DNA of 64,000 nucleotides from Agapetus fuscipes (taxonomy: Eukaryota; Arthropoda; Insecta; Trichoptera; Glossosomatidae): assembly GCA_951799405.1 (NCBI GenBank), contig OX637361.1:12870170-12934169 (forward strand), in the 5' to 3' direction. The notes below the pieces were generated by a model. The model was not told the DNA's origin and did not search any database. It worked only from the letters and a program-made list of their open reading frames with translations. A program made the translations under genes and the position numbers. Of this stretch, positions 19,251 to 29,874 are shown piece by piece; the stretch's first letter is position 1, and each line of letters opens with the position of its first letter.

Positions 19251-19775
19251 GACTTATAGGCTAGTATGCGACTGACCACCAATGCTATAGAAAATGTTCC
19301 ACTTTGCCAATGTCTCCCCTGTTTCAGGGAAGGACGGCAAGAGTTGCAGGATGTGTGTCCATTTGAGATTTGGTTTTTATGTTGTAGGTTGACTTATAGG
19401 TTAGTATGCGACTGACCACCCATGCTGTAGAAAATGTTCCACTTTGCCAATGTCTCCCCTGTTTCAGGGAAGGACGACAAGAGTTGCAGGATGTGTGTCC
19501 ATTTGAGATTTGGTTTTTATGTTGTAGGTTGACTTATAGGTTGGTATCCGGCTGACCACCCATGCTGTAAAAATGGTTTACTTTGCCAATGCCACCCCTG
19601 TCTCAGGGAAGGACGGCAAGAGTTGCAGGGTGTATGTCCATTTGAGATTTGGTTTTTGTGTTTTAAGTTCACATGCGGCATGTGCAAGCTTGAACATGTA
19701 CGTGTCGGGTTGTGAGAATGCATGTAATGTTAATCTCTAATGTGAAATATCTTTGCAACTTAGATTAGATTAGAT
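19251..19775 (+). repeat. LINE-T 3' UTR with exact 140-bp tandem triplication
   Basis: GACTTATAGG starts at 19251, 19391 and 19531, a period of exactly 140 bp. Units 1 and 2 end at GTTGTAGGTT, and unit 3 continues through the normal UTR to the TTAGATTAGATTA tail. Units 1 and 2 share changes (ATGTTCCACTTTGCC, GTCTCCCC) that unit 3 lacks. A SINE-B 3' fragment (minus) lies at about 19168-19225. Confidence 0.85.
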
Positions 19776-19802
19776 TATATAAGAATTACCGTGGTGATGA
19801 GA

Positions 19803-20060
19803 TTGCTCCTTGACTGATAGGTTGGTACGAGGCTGACCACCCGTGCTGTAAAAATCGGTTCACTTTTGCCAATGCCACCCCGGTTCAGGGAACGGCGGCA
19901 GGAGTTGCAAGGTTTATGTCCATGTGAGGTTTTCTTTATTTGTATGCACACATGCAGAATGTGTAGGCGCGAACCTACATGTGCCTGTCTGTAGGCATGC
20001 ATTTCATATGAGCCTTAAATGCTTACATATCCTTGCAGCTTAGATTATAGATTATAGATA
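19803..20060 (+). mobile_element. LINE-T 3' UTR with target duplication and empty site
   Basis: GATGAGA at 19796-19802 and 20061-20067 flanks the insert. The flanks ACCGTGGTGATGAGA and CTTCCAGCCCAGG are joined without an insert at about 28612-28640 (CTTTCAGCCCAGG), inside the palindrome at 28390-28690. Confidence 0.8.
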
Positions 20061-20094
20061 GATGAGACTTCCAGCCCAGGTTAAGTTTATTTAC

Positions 20095-20300
20095 ATTTCC
20101 CCAAGCAGACACGTGTAAGTTCACGATTAAACGTCATGCTACATGTATACTTAATTAATACAATGCATTAATACAAAATACAACCTTAATTCTCAAATTA
20201 ACGTAAGCCCTACTACTTTTGCCGCACTTCTCCGAAGCAAGGGTGATATTGGTAAAGTGAGCAAATTTTTACAATACCGGTTGTCAACCACATAAAAATG
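20095..20300 (-). mobile_element. LINE-T 3' UTR, very diverged
   Basis: Weak minus-strand similarity over the whole UTR (for example CACGTGTAAGTTCACG and GGGTGATATTGGTAAAGTGA). 20301-20624 shows nothing that I recognise. Confidence 0.45.
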
Positions 20301-20624
20301 TATATAACAAAAATATAATATGTATTTAACTATTAAATATAAAACAAATAAAAGATTTATAATTTCATAATTAAACTAAATGAAAGAACTATAAAGTAAA
20401 CCAATCACTGATCCGAGCTCCACGAGAATACCTCTGTAGGCCTGACGAGCCTAAGCTTTTCACTTTGACAGAGTCTCAAAGAATTATTGTGAGATTGTGT
20501 CCTCAGCTGGGATTGGTCTGACGTTTCTGTTCCGATATAATTAATTGATTCACGATTGACAAACAACATGGCTTCCGTTACAGGGAGGAGGCCGAAAAAC
20601 AAGACCCTCAATCAGCTGATGCTA

Positions 20625-20837
20625 CCATTGACTTATGACAGCTGTGGACTAGAAATTAATTTAACGAAAATAGACATTGTACATCTGTTTCAACTTACAT
20701 ACGATAATGGTCATTAGTAAGAAAGAGAACAAAGAACTTCACAGCTGCATTTCCATGTCTAAAAAAAAACTCTCACACAATGTCTATTTTCCTTAAAATA
20801 ATTTCTTGTCTACAGATACGATATCATAAGTCAATGG
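20625..20837. mobile_element. Short M1-related MITE with long TIRs
   Basis: Left CCATTGACTTATGA, then CTGTGGACTAGAAATTAATT; the right end is its inverted counterpart, giving arms of about 55 bp. The middle keeps the M1 block GTCATTAGTAAGAAAGAGAA. In contrast, longer M1 copies have two different ends sharing only CATTGA. Confidence 0.7.
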
Positions 20838-20869
20838 ATTCGATAAAGTGATTTACATTATAAAATTAA

Positions 20870-21694
20870 ATGAGGGCATTAGAATAAAAAAGGCAAGTGT
20901 CCTATAGACTATCTATGGGACACTGTGTCCTATAGACTAGTGTCCTATAGACTATCTATGGGACACTGTGTCCTATAGACTATCTATGGGACACTGTGTC
21001 CTATAGACTAGTGTCCTATAGACTATCTATGGGACACTGTGTCCTATAGACTATCTATGGGACACTGTGTCCTATAGACTAGTGTCCTGTAGACTATATA
21101 TGGGACACTGTGTATTATTATTTAGTGATGTATAAAATGTAATTTGTCGTGTGTGTGTGTTCCTTGACTTATAGGTTGGTATGCGGCTGACCACCCATGC
21201 TGTAAAAATGGTTCACTTTGCCAATGTCACCCCTGTCTCAGGGAAGGACGGCTAGAGTTGCAGGGTGTATGTCCATTTGAGATTTGGTTTTTATGTTGTA
21301 GGTTCACATGAGGCATGTGCAAGCGCGAACTTGTACGTGTCTGGTTGTGAGAATGCATGTAATGTGAATCTCCAATGTAACATATCTTTGCAACTTAGAT
21401 TAGATTAGATTAGATTAGTGTCCTATAGACTAGTGTCCTGTAGACTATCTATGTGACACTGTGTTCTATAGACTAGTGTCCTATAGACTAGTGTCCTGTA
21501 GACTATATACGGGACACTGTGTCCTATAGACTAGTGTCCTATAGACTAGTGTCCTATAGACTAGTGTCCTATAGACTAGTGTCCTGTAGACTATCTATGG
21601 GGCACTGTGTCCTATAGACTAGTAAGCGTCCTATGGACTAATGTCCTATAGACTATCTATGGGACACTTGCCTTTTTGATTCAAAGGCCCTCAT
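20870..21694. repeat. TIR element expanded into a 71-bp higher-order satellite
   Basis: Outer inverted ends of about 33 bp (ATGAGGGC, then GAATNAAAAAGGCAAGTGTCC-like) enclose an array of palindromic 28-bp units GTGTCCTATAGACTATCTAT(GGGACACT) and 15-bp half units GTGTCCTATAGACTA. From 20897 the order is 28, 15, 28, 28, 15, 28, 28, 15, 28: a 71-bp higher-order period. The array is broken by LINE-T at 21113-21417 and is less regular after it. Confidence 0.85.
21113..21417 (+). mobile_element. LINE-T 3' UTR inserted in the satellite
   Basis: Starts TATTATTATTTAGTGATG and ends in (TTAGA)n; the satellite unit GTG|TCC resumes immediately at 21418. It belongs to the same recent subfamily as 18418. 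Confidence 0.8.
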
Positions 21695-22248
21695 ATCTTA
21701 TAGTAGATAGATTGACCTCAGTAAGGCAGACTTGAAATTTCCATTATATCCACACAAGAGATCGCCGCAGCCAGACACAAAGAGAAATCACCGAACACTA
21801 AAAAGAAAACGTTTGCGAAACCGATCTCAAGGAAGATTAAAAAAACATGTGAGAGCAGCGACATCAGCACTGAGGGCCAATCCAATCAAACAAAAATCAA
21901 AATGAAGTGTGATTTCTCCCATCAACAAAAAAAATGGTTGCATATACGTAAGTCAGCCGATGTATGTATATTATCTTTTCTATTCAAATTCCACCATATT
22001 GTTACCCACTATAATAATAATAATCTATATATTTGTGTTTTTACTCTACTCTTGTCTCCTAATTTTAACTTTAATTTACTTTTTATTTCATACTAGCACT
22101 AAATACTAAGACTTATATTTTTTAATTTGATTGTTGCACCCGATGACAAACTGAAATTTTTTGGTTTATCGGGACAAAAATGTTTAATTTTTAAGATTTA
22201 TATTTCTTGTAAAAATTGTTTATGAAATAAAAAAAAAAATAAAAAAAA
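21695..22248. other. Unassigned
   Basis: No recognised repeat or credible ORF. It contains AAT triplets near 22010 and A-rich runs before the LINE-T at 22249. Confidence 0.4.
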
Positions 22249-22485
22249 ATCTAAGTTGCAAGGATATATTCATTTAAAGCTCTCAGATGTATGCCCACAA
22301 ACCAACAAGTGTGGTTCGCGCTTACAAATGCTGAATGTGTACTTACAAATAAAATCCAAACCTCAAATGAACATAAGCCCCACAACTTTTGCCGACCTTC
22401 CCTGAAACAGGGGTGACATTGGCAAAGTGAACCATTTTGTACAGTATGGGTGGTCAGCCTCATACCAACCTATAAGTCAAGGAAA
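22249..22485 (-). mobile_element. LINE-T 3' UTR
   Basis: Minus-strand copy of the GAGAGCTTTAAATGAATATA subfamily, from ATCTAAGTTGCAAGG to ACCTATAAGTCAAGG. The following GAAATATTTAAC is repeated once. Confidence 0.75.
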
Positions 22486-22593
22486 TATTTAACACTTCTA
22501 AGAAATATTTAACCGAGGTCCTTACCAGCATTCAGCAATTAAATTTGATTTGTCTATCAAGTATTGATTGGAGGTCGGTGCAACAGGCCTTAT

Positions 22594-22984
22594 GGCCCGG
22601 TGTTTTCAAGTTTAGTTAGTTAACTTAAATGCAACTTTAGTTAATATTCAACTTACCGAATTTCACCAGTAAATATTTAGTTGGCTAACTAACGATTTTC
22701 AAGATGGCGTCGTCTTCACTGACAACAGCTGTTTTTTTAATGTAAAGATACATCAAAATTGTAGCAAACCGAACATTTTTGTGTCATTTTCCATCTTAAT
22801 GAAAGTTAGACATTTGACTTTTATGACCAATTGTCTGTTCAAAGCTTTTGGCTGGTATTGTGATATTTTCTAAGGTTTTGAGGCGGGGCTTGCGATTTTG
22901 GGACATTTCGGTTTTAGCTAACTCAAAATTGAGTATTTTGGGTAATAGTGAATTAAATACAACTTAACTTGAAAATTCCGGGCC
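22594..22984. mobile_element. PIF/Harbinger-like MITE
   Basis: Ends GGCCCGG(TG/AA)TTTTCAAGTT in inverted orientation with TAT on both sides (22591-22593 and 22985-22987). A 3-bp duplication and GC-rich ends suit PIF/Harbinger, whose usual target is TWA. The subterminal regions are rich in GTTAACTAA-like sequence. No ORF. Confidence 0.6.
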
Positions 22985-23076
22985 TATGTGGGACTGATGA
23001 TTAATATAAAATAAATGAAGCTCTCAACACAACTGATGTGAACTGCAGATCTATTTACTTCAAGGTGAGAAAATGC

Positions 23077-23375
23077 TGATAAGATTTATTTTGGATTCTT
23101 TTGATCAAACTCCATTTTTTTTATTTTTCAAGATTTATTTTACACAATGTCGATTTACAATGTATTGATCACTATTCCAGCTCTTGGCTTATCGACTTCA
23201 CGGCTCAATGTTTCAATCGACCTGGGCTGCACACAATTGCGGCTCACATTTATACAAGTTCATACGGACGTTTCTCGACTGTTCTCGAACATGGTTGATG
23301 ATTCCATACCAGAGCGTTGTTCGAACAGCGTGATTTGAATCACGTTTGCACTAATACTACCATACGCTCGTAACA
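23077..23375 (+). mobile_element. Solo-LTR-like repeat, copy 1
   Basis: It aligns with 23946-24304 and 43110-43419, with shared CTTCACGGCTCAATGTTT and CACACAATTG and a CGTAACA end. The left end TGATAAGATTT is degraded. Flanks ATGC and ATAC agree at 3 of 4 positions. Confidence 0.6.
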
Positions 23376-23383
23376 ATACATAG

Positions 23384-23616
23384 CAGTGGCAAAGGGTGCC
23401 ATACACGCCGGTGTCCATCGGCTTCCCTTTTAAAATGATGTAACAAAGTAGTTAAAAAATATAGGCACAAATTAAAAATATACATTTAAAACCAAAGAAA
23501 CAAACAATACGTATTTTTTCCCCATTTAAACTATGCAGTCTACTTTATTATCATTTCTGCCTCATTTTAAACGGGAAACCGATGGGAACCGGCTTGTATG
23601 GCACCCTTCGCCACTG
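23384..23616. mobile_element. hAT-a MITE, copy 2
   Basis: CAGTGGCAAAGGGTGCC at the left and its inverted form at the right; the interior matches 134-362 in reverse complement. No convincing 8-bp duplication. 23617-23945 contains GT-rich sequence and nothing else recognised. Confidence 0.75.
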
Positions 23617-23945
23617 ACAATCTTTTGTTCTGCGTCTGTCTCTGGCAAGGAGAATCCTAGAAGTGTGTATGTGTGAGTGTGATGTGAGTGTGTGTGGGTG
23701 AGTGTGCTCCTACGGCCGATCACAAATCACCTTTTCATGGGCTTCCCTTCTGGCTGTGAATCTGTAACCTGCCCCGTACTGGGAAATATACGACAGGCTG
23801 AGGAGTGAAAAATTACACCAGAGGAGACAATCACTGTGAGAGCTCTAACATCACGTATGAATGATTCTTGCCAAGTTGCAGAATTTACCGTTCTCATGAA
23901 ATGTCACATGAATATTACAAAAAGCAAGAATGTAATAGAAGATAT

Positions 23946-24304
23946 TGTTATGATTTTATTTGGGTTCTTTTAATCAAACTGCAGTGTATTTATTTTACAA
24001 AATGTTGGCTTACAACGTATCACTTTTTCTAACTCTGAGCTCATTGACTTCACGGCTCAATGTTTCAATCGACTCTGCTCCCACACAATTGCGGCTCAAA
24101 AATATATCACCCATCCAGACGCTTCTCGCGCAGTCCAGACCCTTCCATAGTGAACCGCTCCGCACACATCTACAGCGTACGACACTATTCTAGTTACACA
24201 CTAACAAATTAAGTGCCAAGGCACACGCACACGCACAAACTCACAGTAGACTATACAAGAGGTGGACACACACACACAAGTGAACCCCACGAACGTTCGT
24301 AACA
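23946..24304 (+). mobile_element. Solo-LTR-like repeat, copy 2, with ATAT duplication
   Basis: Begins TGTTATGA and ends TCGTAACA (an imperfect inverted pair with TG...CA termini), flanked by ATAT at 23942-23945 and 24305-24308. The right half contains CACACA expansions. It fits a solo LTR of a Gypsy- or BEL-type element; no internal genes are present. Confidence 0.65.
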
Positions 24305-24545
24305 ATATATTTGTAAGGAGAAACGTCTTATATATTGTGAAACGATAACGATAACGAAACCCAAACACTTAGAAGAAAGTTATGTGAAAAGTGAAAGGGT
24401 AGGATAACAAAAATTTCATTGAATAGAAAAAGATTCGGAATATTTATTTGAATAAGCCGAGGCGGGTTGTTAAATTGTTTGACTATTAAACGCAGAAGAA
24501 TCTTCATAAAATGAAAACGCTTATAACTCCTAGCAGAACCTGAGA

Positions 24546-25075
24546 ATGGCGGTACACAATGGCATATTGTTACCGACTTTGATGTATGGAAGTGAAGCAT
24601 GGACACTGGACAGTGAATGATAGCGAAATGAGTAAAGTACGTACGGTGGAAATGAAGGATTTGAGAAGTATGACAGGAAGAACTTTGAGGGATAGAGTTA
24701 GGAATGAATGGATAAAAAAAGAATGTAATTTGAGAGAGGATGTGAAAGTTAAAGTACAAAAGAATGTGATGAGATGGTTTGGGCATGTGGAAAGAATGAA
24801 TGATGATAGACTGACAAAGCATGTATACAAAGAAAGTGTGAAAGGAAAAAGAGGGAAGGGACGACAGAGAAATGTATGGAGTGATCAGATTGAGGAGATT
24901 GTGAAAGAATGGGATATACAAAGTGAGCTTAAAAGAAGAAAATGCATGAAAAAGGTGATGGATGTGAAGGAATTGAAAGAGGTATGTCAGGATAGGAAAA
25001 AATGGAGGCAACTCTGCAGAGGATCTGGCCACCCCTAGCGGAATGACGACAGAGTTACAGTTACAGTTACAGAAC
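24546..25075 (+). pseudogene. LINE-K 3' end, frameshifted, (TTACAG)n tail
   Basis: NGILLPTLMYGSEAWTL is encoded just before 24600, then the frame shifts to 24586-25038 with VRTVEMKDLRSMTGRTLRD, RWFGHVERMNDDRLTKH, RKKWRQLCRGSGHP and a stop. The tail is three TTACAG repeats. It is a sister of 50203-50985, where the frame is open. The long minus-strand ORF over this region is a shadow. Confidence 0.75.
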
Positions 25076-25431
25076 TATCTTACATTGGACTCTATAAAGA
25101 GCAGAATAGTTTACTAGAAAAAAACTGAACTAGAATAATATTAGTAAAGAAGGTGGTGTTTACTGTAAAGATGAATTAAGTCAAAAACACATTAAATCTA
25201 AGTTGCCAAAACACAAATGGTTTCGGGTTATTGAATGAAAGGCAATTCACATCAAAGACAAACAAGAACTTAATAATAATAATAATATAATATTTATGGA
25301 GCCGTTTTGTGATAAATTCCTGTAAGGGCACTGTTCAACTGTAACATCTCCGAAATAAACATGTATTATTATTGAATTCCTAAATGTTTGTTATTGAATT
25401 CCTCCAGCTCGAATAACAAACCTATCAAATA
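25076..25431. other. Unassigned
   Basis: AT-rich, with an AAT microsatellite near 25270. Nothing else recognised. Confidence 0.4.
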
Positions 25432-25686
25432 TCTATAATCTAAGTTGCAAAGATATATTAACATTAAAAAAACATATCAAATGCATGCCCACAAACAAAC
25501 ACATGTTAGTTCGCGCTTACAAATTAAAAAATGCTGAATGTGTTCTTACAAATTAAAATCCAAAACTCGAATGAACATAAACTCTGTAATTTTTGCAGAC
25601 CTTCCCCGAAACAGGGGGGACATTGGCAAAGTGAATAATTTTTTACAGTATGGGTGGTCAGCCTCATACCAACCTATGAGTCAAGT
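25432..25686 (-). mobile_element. LINE-T 3' UTR
   Basis: From TCTATAATCTAAGTTGC to ACCAACCTATGAGTCAAG, moderately diverged. Confidence 0.7.
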
Positions 25687-26529
25687 AAAAAGAACAAATA
25701 AGTAATTATATTTACCATTGCTGACTTAAATTTTCACATTTTCTTCTGTCACTTTTAAAGTTTTAATCGTGATTTTAGTATTTTCGTAGGAAAAACACCT
25801 TTTTCATGTATCCAACTCAATCTCCATACATATAATTCACAGTTTTTGCGGTCACACTCCTCAGAAATGGCTTGACCAATTTGGAATGAAATTTGCCATT
25901 TTAAAAAGGATCTTACTTTTAAATTTAACATAAAAATGGAAGAACCGGACACGATGCTTCCTTTGTCTGGCTTTGCCGCTCAACAGTTTTAGACTGTATT
26001 TTCATAAAACATGAAGATTTCATAAAACATGAAAGAATATTGTGAAGTTTGGTTCTAATTGGTTATTTTTTCTCTGTTGGTGCGTAAAGGCTACTTCTTT
26101 TATGCAAGGATTTTTTTTTATGATTTGTGGGTTCTAATAGTCTCCAAATTCAACACTGGTCTTCTTTTGGGATATTTATTTTTACTATTTTACATTTAAT
26201 TTTGCAATTTACGTTTATTTATTTCACAGATGATTTGTGTTCAATTAAACTGTCTTAGCCTTCAAAGGCACAATGTCGCAAGAGAACTCAACTCCTGCAA
26301 GCTGTTTGCGGCATATATAGCTCAGCGATAGAAGCTTCTAAAGGTGAATTTTGCTAGAAGCTTCTCGATTAGTTAAACAGAAATTTCGAGCACATAATTA
26401 ATTATAACAATCTAGTGACTTCCCTGTAATATTTGTTACTCTACGTAATTAACAATCATTAATCCTACCCACAAATATTATACAAATATCTTTGCTAGTT
26501 TTTTAATTGCATTAATTATGTTTTTTGTA
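25687..26529. other. Unassigned
   Basis: AT-rich single-copy-looking sequence with only short ORFs. No repeat of the window's families is seen. Confidence 0.4.
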
Positions 26530-27161
26530 CCAATATATTATACATCATGTTCAAACAATTTGTTTGCTAATTCTCGTGATAATGTTTTGATAAGGTTTGA
26601 TAAAGCTCTATGGTTTGCTATTTAAATACAAAAAATAGACAAAATTCCTATCAGCTGTAATTAATACATCTAGGTACTTATCGCAATATATATATATTTT
26701 TTTTAAGAAATCCTGTGCGGGAGACTCTCTAGATTCTTGAGACTCTAGGGTTCTATGACACTTGTTGTAGTGCCGCAGAGGTGTACGAGCTTGGTCGTCG
26801 CTACAAAGCGCCAATACTCAAGCAAGACCCAGTTGCTGTTAGGCTGGATGGACCTTTGGTGACCGGTCATTGGTAAAGGTTTATGAATTTTTCAACCCAG
26901 CGAAGAGCAAATTTGAAAATATAAATGGTATATTTTTTGTGCTACGCCGGGATTCGAACCCACAACCTTCCCATTCAGAGTCCGCAGTGTTACCACTGAG
27001 CTACGGACCAATATTATATATCATGTTCAAACAACTTGTTTGCTAATTCTCTTGATAATGTTTTGATAAGGTTTGATAAAGCTCTATGGTTTGATACATA
27101 AATATAAAAAATAGACAAAATTCCTATCAGCTGTAATTAATACATCTACTTATCGCAATAT
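26530..27161. repeat. About 155-bp direct duplication flanking a SINE
   Basis: 26530-26689 and 27008-27161 are direct copies with minor differences, containing GATAATGTTTTGATAAGG and ATTCCTATCAGCTGTAATTA. They abut the SINE-A at 26697-27009 on each side. Confidence 0.8.
26697..27009 (-). mobile_element. SINE-A, poly(A)-tail type
   Basis: T-run and AAGAAATCCTGTGCGGGAGA at the left (3' tail), CGCAGAGGTGTACGAGCTTG at the junction, body, and a tRNA-like head ending ACTGAGCTACGGACC. It is complete. Confidence 0.8.
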
Positions 27162-27548
27162 TTAAATTGCATATTATACTATTTACATAACACTATTGAT
27201 TCCATGTACCCAAATGGCGTAGTGAAACACGCCGGCTACAGCTAGTCTCGTTATAGAAATTGAGTTTACAGTTTGTTAGAGCTCCATACAAAATATGCAC
27301 CGAATTAATATCTGCTCAATCATCACTCACAGACTAAGCTCAAATAAATTTCATCTCGAGTCAAAATACGTAAATTTGTTATTATTTATGAGAGAAAGTC
27401 GGTGAAAATGTCGCACGGGCGAATACGAATAGATAATAACTTCAAAGGGAATCTCCTCCTATAAAGTGAGGTGTTGTGCACTGAGTTACATTATTCTCAC
27501 AGTAATTACTGGAAGATGTCTAGTCTAGTCTGGAAAGTCTTTCCAGGC
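27162..27548. other. Unassigned
   Basis: No repeat family or credible ORF recognised. Confidence 0.35.
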
Positions 27549-28304
27549 CATTGAGTAACATAGAGGAACAGAAACTAACTTGCTGCGTTGATACATGTGT
27601 ACTATAGACCACATTTGTCTCAGTTCTGTCAAACGTTGCAGTGGTGTAGTCATACAAAACATGTTTTTACGTGTCAAATTTTATGTTTTCTTCTAATCTT
27701 ATCTAAGTTGCAAATATATTTTACAGTGGGAATTCACATTATATGCATTCTCATAAGCACATTCGTATAAGTTCGCTTCATGTAAACCTTCAATATAAAA
27801 ACCCAAATCTCAAATGGAGATACACCCTGCAACTCTTGCCGTCCTTCCCTGAAACAGGGGTGACAATGCAAAGTGAACAATTTTCTACAGCATGAGTGTT
27901 CAGCCGCATACCAACCTACAAGTCAAGGAACAACAGCTTTTCTTGCTTTCTTCATTTTGTGTTTTGATACCCAACTACAACACTAGCCATAATGTCTGAA
28001 AATAATGCCTTTTTCCGTTAAAGTTCGTCAATTTTATCAATCGCAAGATTTATACAGCATGCATCTATGTTCAGACTGCTCCGGGCATATTGCGCACGCG
28101 GCAACGCTGGCACCTTTCTAGAATCATTTTTACACTTGCCCAAGTTTTTTTGTACACATAGAAATGCAACTGTGAAGTTCTTTGTTCTCTTTCTTACTAA
28201 TGACCATTTTCGTAAGTAGGTTGAAACAGATATATATATATATATATATATATTGTCTTTTTTCGTTTAAATAATTTCTAGTTCTCAGATATCAAAAGTC
28301 AATG
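27549..28304. mobile_element. M1 MITE (hAT-type duplication), interrupted by LINE-T
   Basis: Ends CATTGAGTAAC and AAAAGTCAATG. Flanking octamers TTCCAGGC and GTCCAGGC match at 7 of 8. Without the LINE-T insert it would be about 505 bp. The internal block with GTCATTAGTAAGAAAGAGAA is highly conserved among copies. No ORF. Confidence 0.75.
27693..27937 (-). mobile_element. LINE-T 3' UTR inside M1
   Basis: TTTTCTT at 27686-27692 and 27938-27944 is a perfect 7-bp target duplication; the uninterrupted M1 sequence is seen at 35.7 kb. Confidence 0.8.
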
Positions 28305-28389
28305 GTCCAGGCCATCTTGCTCGGCAACTTATATTGCCAATAAAAGTCATCGGCCCAGCTGAAGAACAGCATTACCGTCACTTATAGTG

Positions 28390-28690
28390 TTCTTAGACAA
28401 TTTGGTCATCCGTTGAGCCCACGCTTAGACAAACGAATGATGCCTGAGTTGGAAGTATGGACTGAAGCTGGAAGTATCTCATAAGCACGGTTATTCTTAC
28501 CTACCGAATTTTGTTAATATTTGTATGAAGACTAATCAGCTGTTCACTTGCGGCCATCTTGGATTAACAGGTCTTCATACAAATATAACCGATGTTTGGT
28601 AAGTAAGAATAACCGTGGTGATGAGACTTTCAGCCCAGGCATCATTAGTTTGTCTAAGCGTAGGCTCAACGGACGACTCAAATGTCTAAA
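28390..28690. repeat. Foldback element with about 130-bp arms
   Basis: The left arm from TTAGACAATTTGG and the right arm ending at AATGTCTAAA are inverted copies through CGTTGAGCC, GCTTAGACAAAC, ATGATGCCTG, CACGGTTATTCTTAC and ATTTGTATGAAGAC, with about 50 bp between. A partial copy near 19778-20086 carries a LINE-T insertion. Confidence 0.75.
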
Positions 28691-29654
28691 AATAGCACCG
28701 TTAGTCTCCTCCTTCAGGAACAATAACTATGAGCTCAGCGGGAGTTATTATTTGAACAATTTACTCGATGTTCTAAAAGTAGTCGTTCTCGTAATACAAG
28801 AAAACACCGAGTCAAGTATTCAAGAAACTTGTACGGAAAATCTGAGCTGCCATTCTCAAGCTTTCATGGATTTGTAACGACTTTCAGTATTTTCTAACAA
28901 TGGCTACAAGCAGATCCACGAACTTAACTCCACACAAGCAAATACATGAGCTGTCGTAACAGTGTGTGGAACAAGCGAAAAATAAGAGCCTATCTAGGGC
29001 ATTACAAAATATATGTATAATTCATGGACACTAAATTAGGGAAAATGTTTTTTCAAATGTTTTTATTTTTATTTTTAAGAGACTACTGTTTAATTAATTT
29101 CGTTATTTTTGTTTCTAATTTCAGTATAAATGGTCATTAACATTCTTTGAACTTCGATTTTCCATTGTAGTCGATCAAACAATTTTCCCTTCTTGCTTAC
29201 TTTCATTATTTACCCTGAAACAAGGCTTATATATTATAAACCTTAATGAAGGGAAAACCGGTTTCAGAGAAAAACAATTTCGGAGAAAACTTGTTTCAGA
29301 GAAAATTTTGAGAAAGGATATTTATCTTATTGATATTATAACTACAGATTACTTTGTTTACAGTGCTGACTATGTTTATTCATATCATATGTTAATGCTT
29401 ATAATAATAATAATAGGATGATTTATTTAATGAGCGCTGTTTTTTGTACACCTTAAGAGCCTTCTGCGATCTTTGCTTTAGAAAACGCTCAGTTTCTTGA
29501 AGGCTGGGTATACATTTTGTGACGTTTGTATTTGAAAATAAAAGAGATACTTATTTCAAACCGGAAAAAATAATATTTGAAAGTTTGAAAAAAATTTGAT
29601 CCACCGAGAATCAATATTCCGGTTTACCATTAGATCCTGCACTAGTTTATGATA
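28691..29654. other. Mostly unassigned; SINE-A tail fragment at 29408-29480
   Basis: Only a minus-strand fragment of the C1-tail type of SINE-A (GAGCGCTG...AAGAGCCTTCTGC) is recognised. GTTTCAGAGAAAA-like motifs repeat near 29265-29305. Confidence 0.4.
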
Positions 29655-29874
29655 ATATAATTTAAGTTGTAAAGATATGTAGCATTGGAGATTCACATTA
29701 CGTGCATTCTCACAAACAGACACGTACAAGTTCGCGCTTGCGCATGCCCAATGTGAACCTACAACACACAAACCGAATCTCAATTGGACATACACCCTGC
29801 AACTCTTGCCGTCCTTTCCTGAAACAGTGGGGACATTGGCAAAGTGAACAATTTTCTACAGTATGGGTGGTCAT
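29655..29874 (-). mobile_element. LINE-T 3' UTR
   Basis: TTTAAGTTGTAAAGATATG to ATGGGTGGTCATG; the last 30 bp of the family are missing at the right. Confidence 0.7.

Noticed and set aside
23384..23624. 8-bp duplication for hAT-a copy 2
   Set aside because: Flanking octamers ATACATAG and ACAATCTT do not match; only the TIRs support the call.
24328..25032. 234-codon minus-strand ORF
   Set aside because: It is antisense to the LINE-K coding sequence, whose plus-strand motifs (RWFGHVERM) are clear.
24586..25038. Virus-derived sequence
   Set aside because: No capsid, envelope or viral polymerase motifs were seen anywhere; all RT fragments have non-LTR or Penelope-like features.
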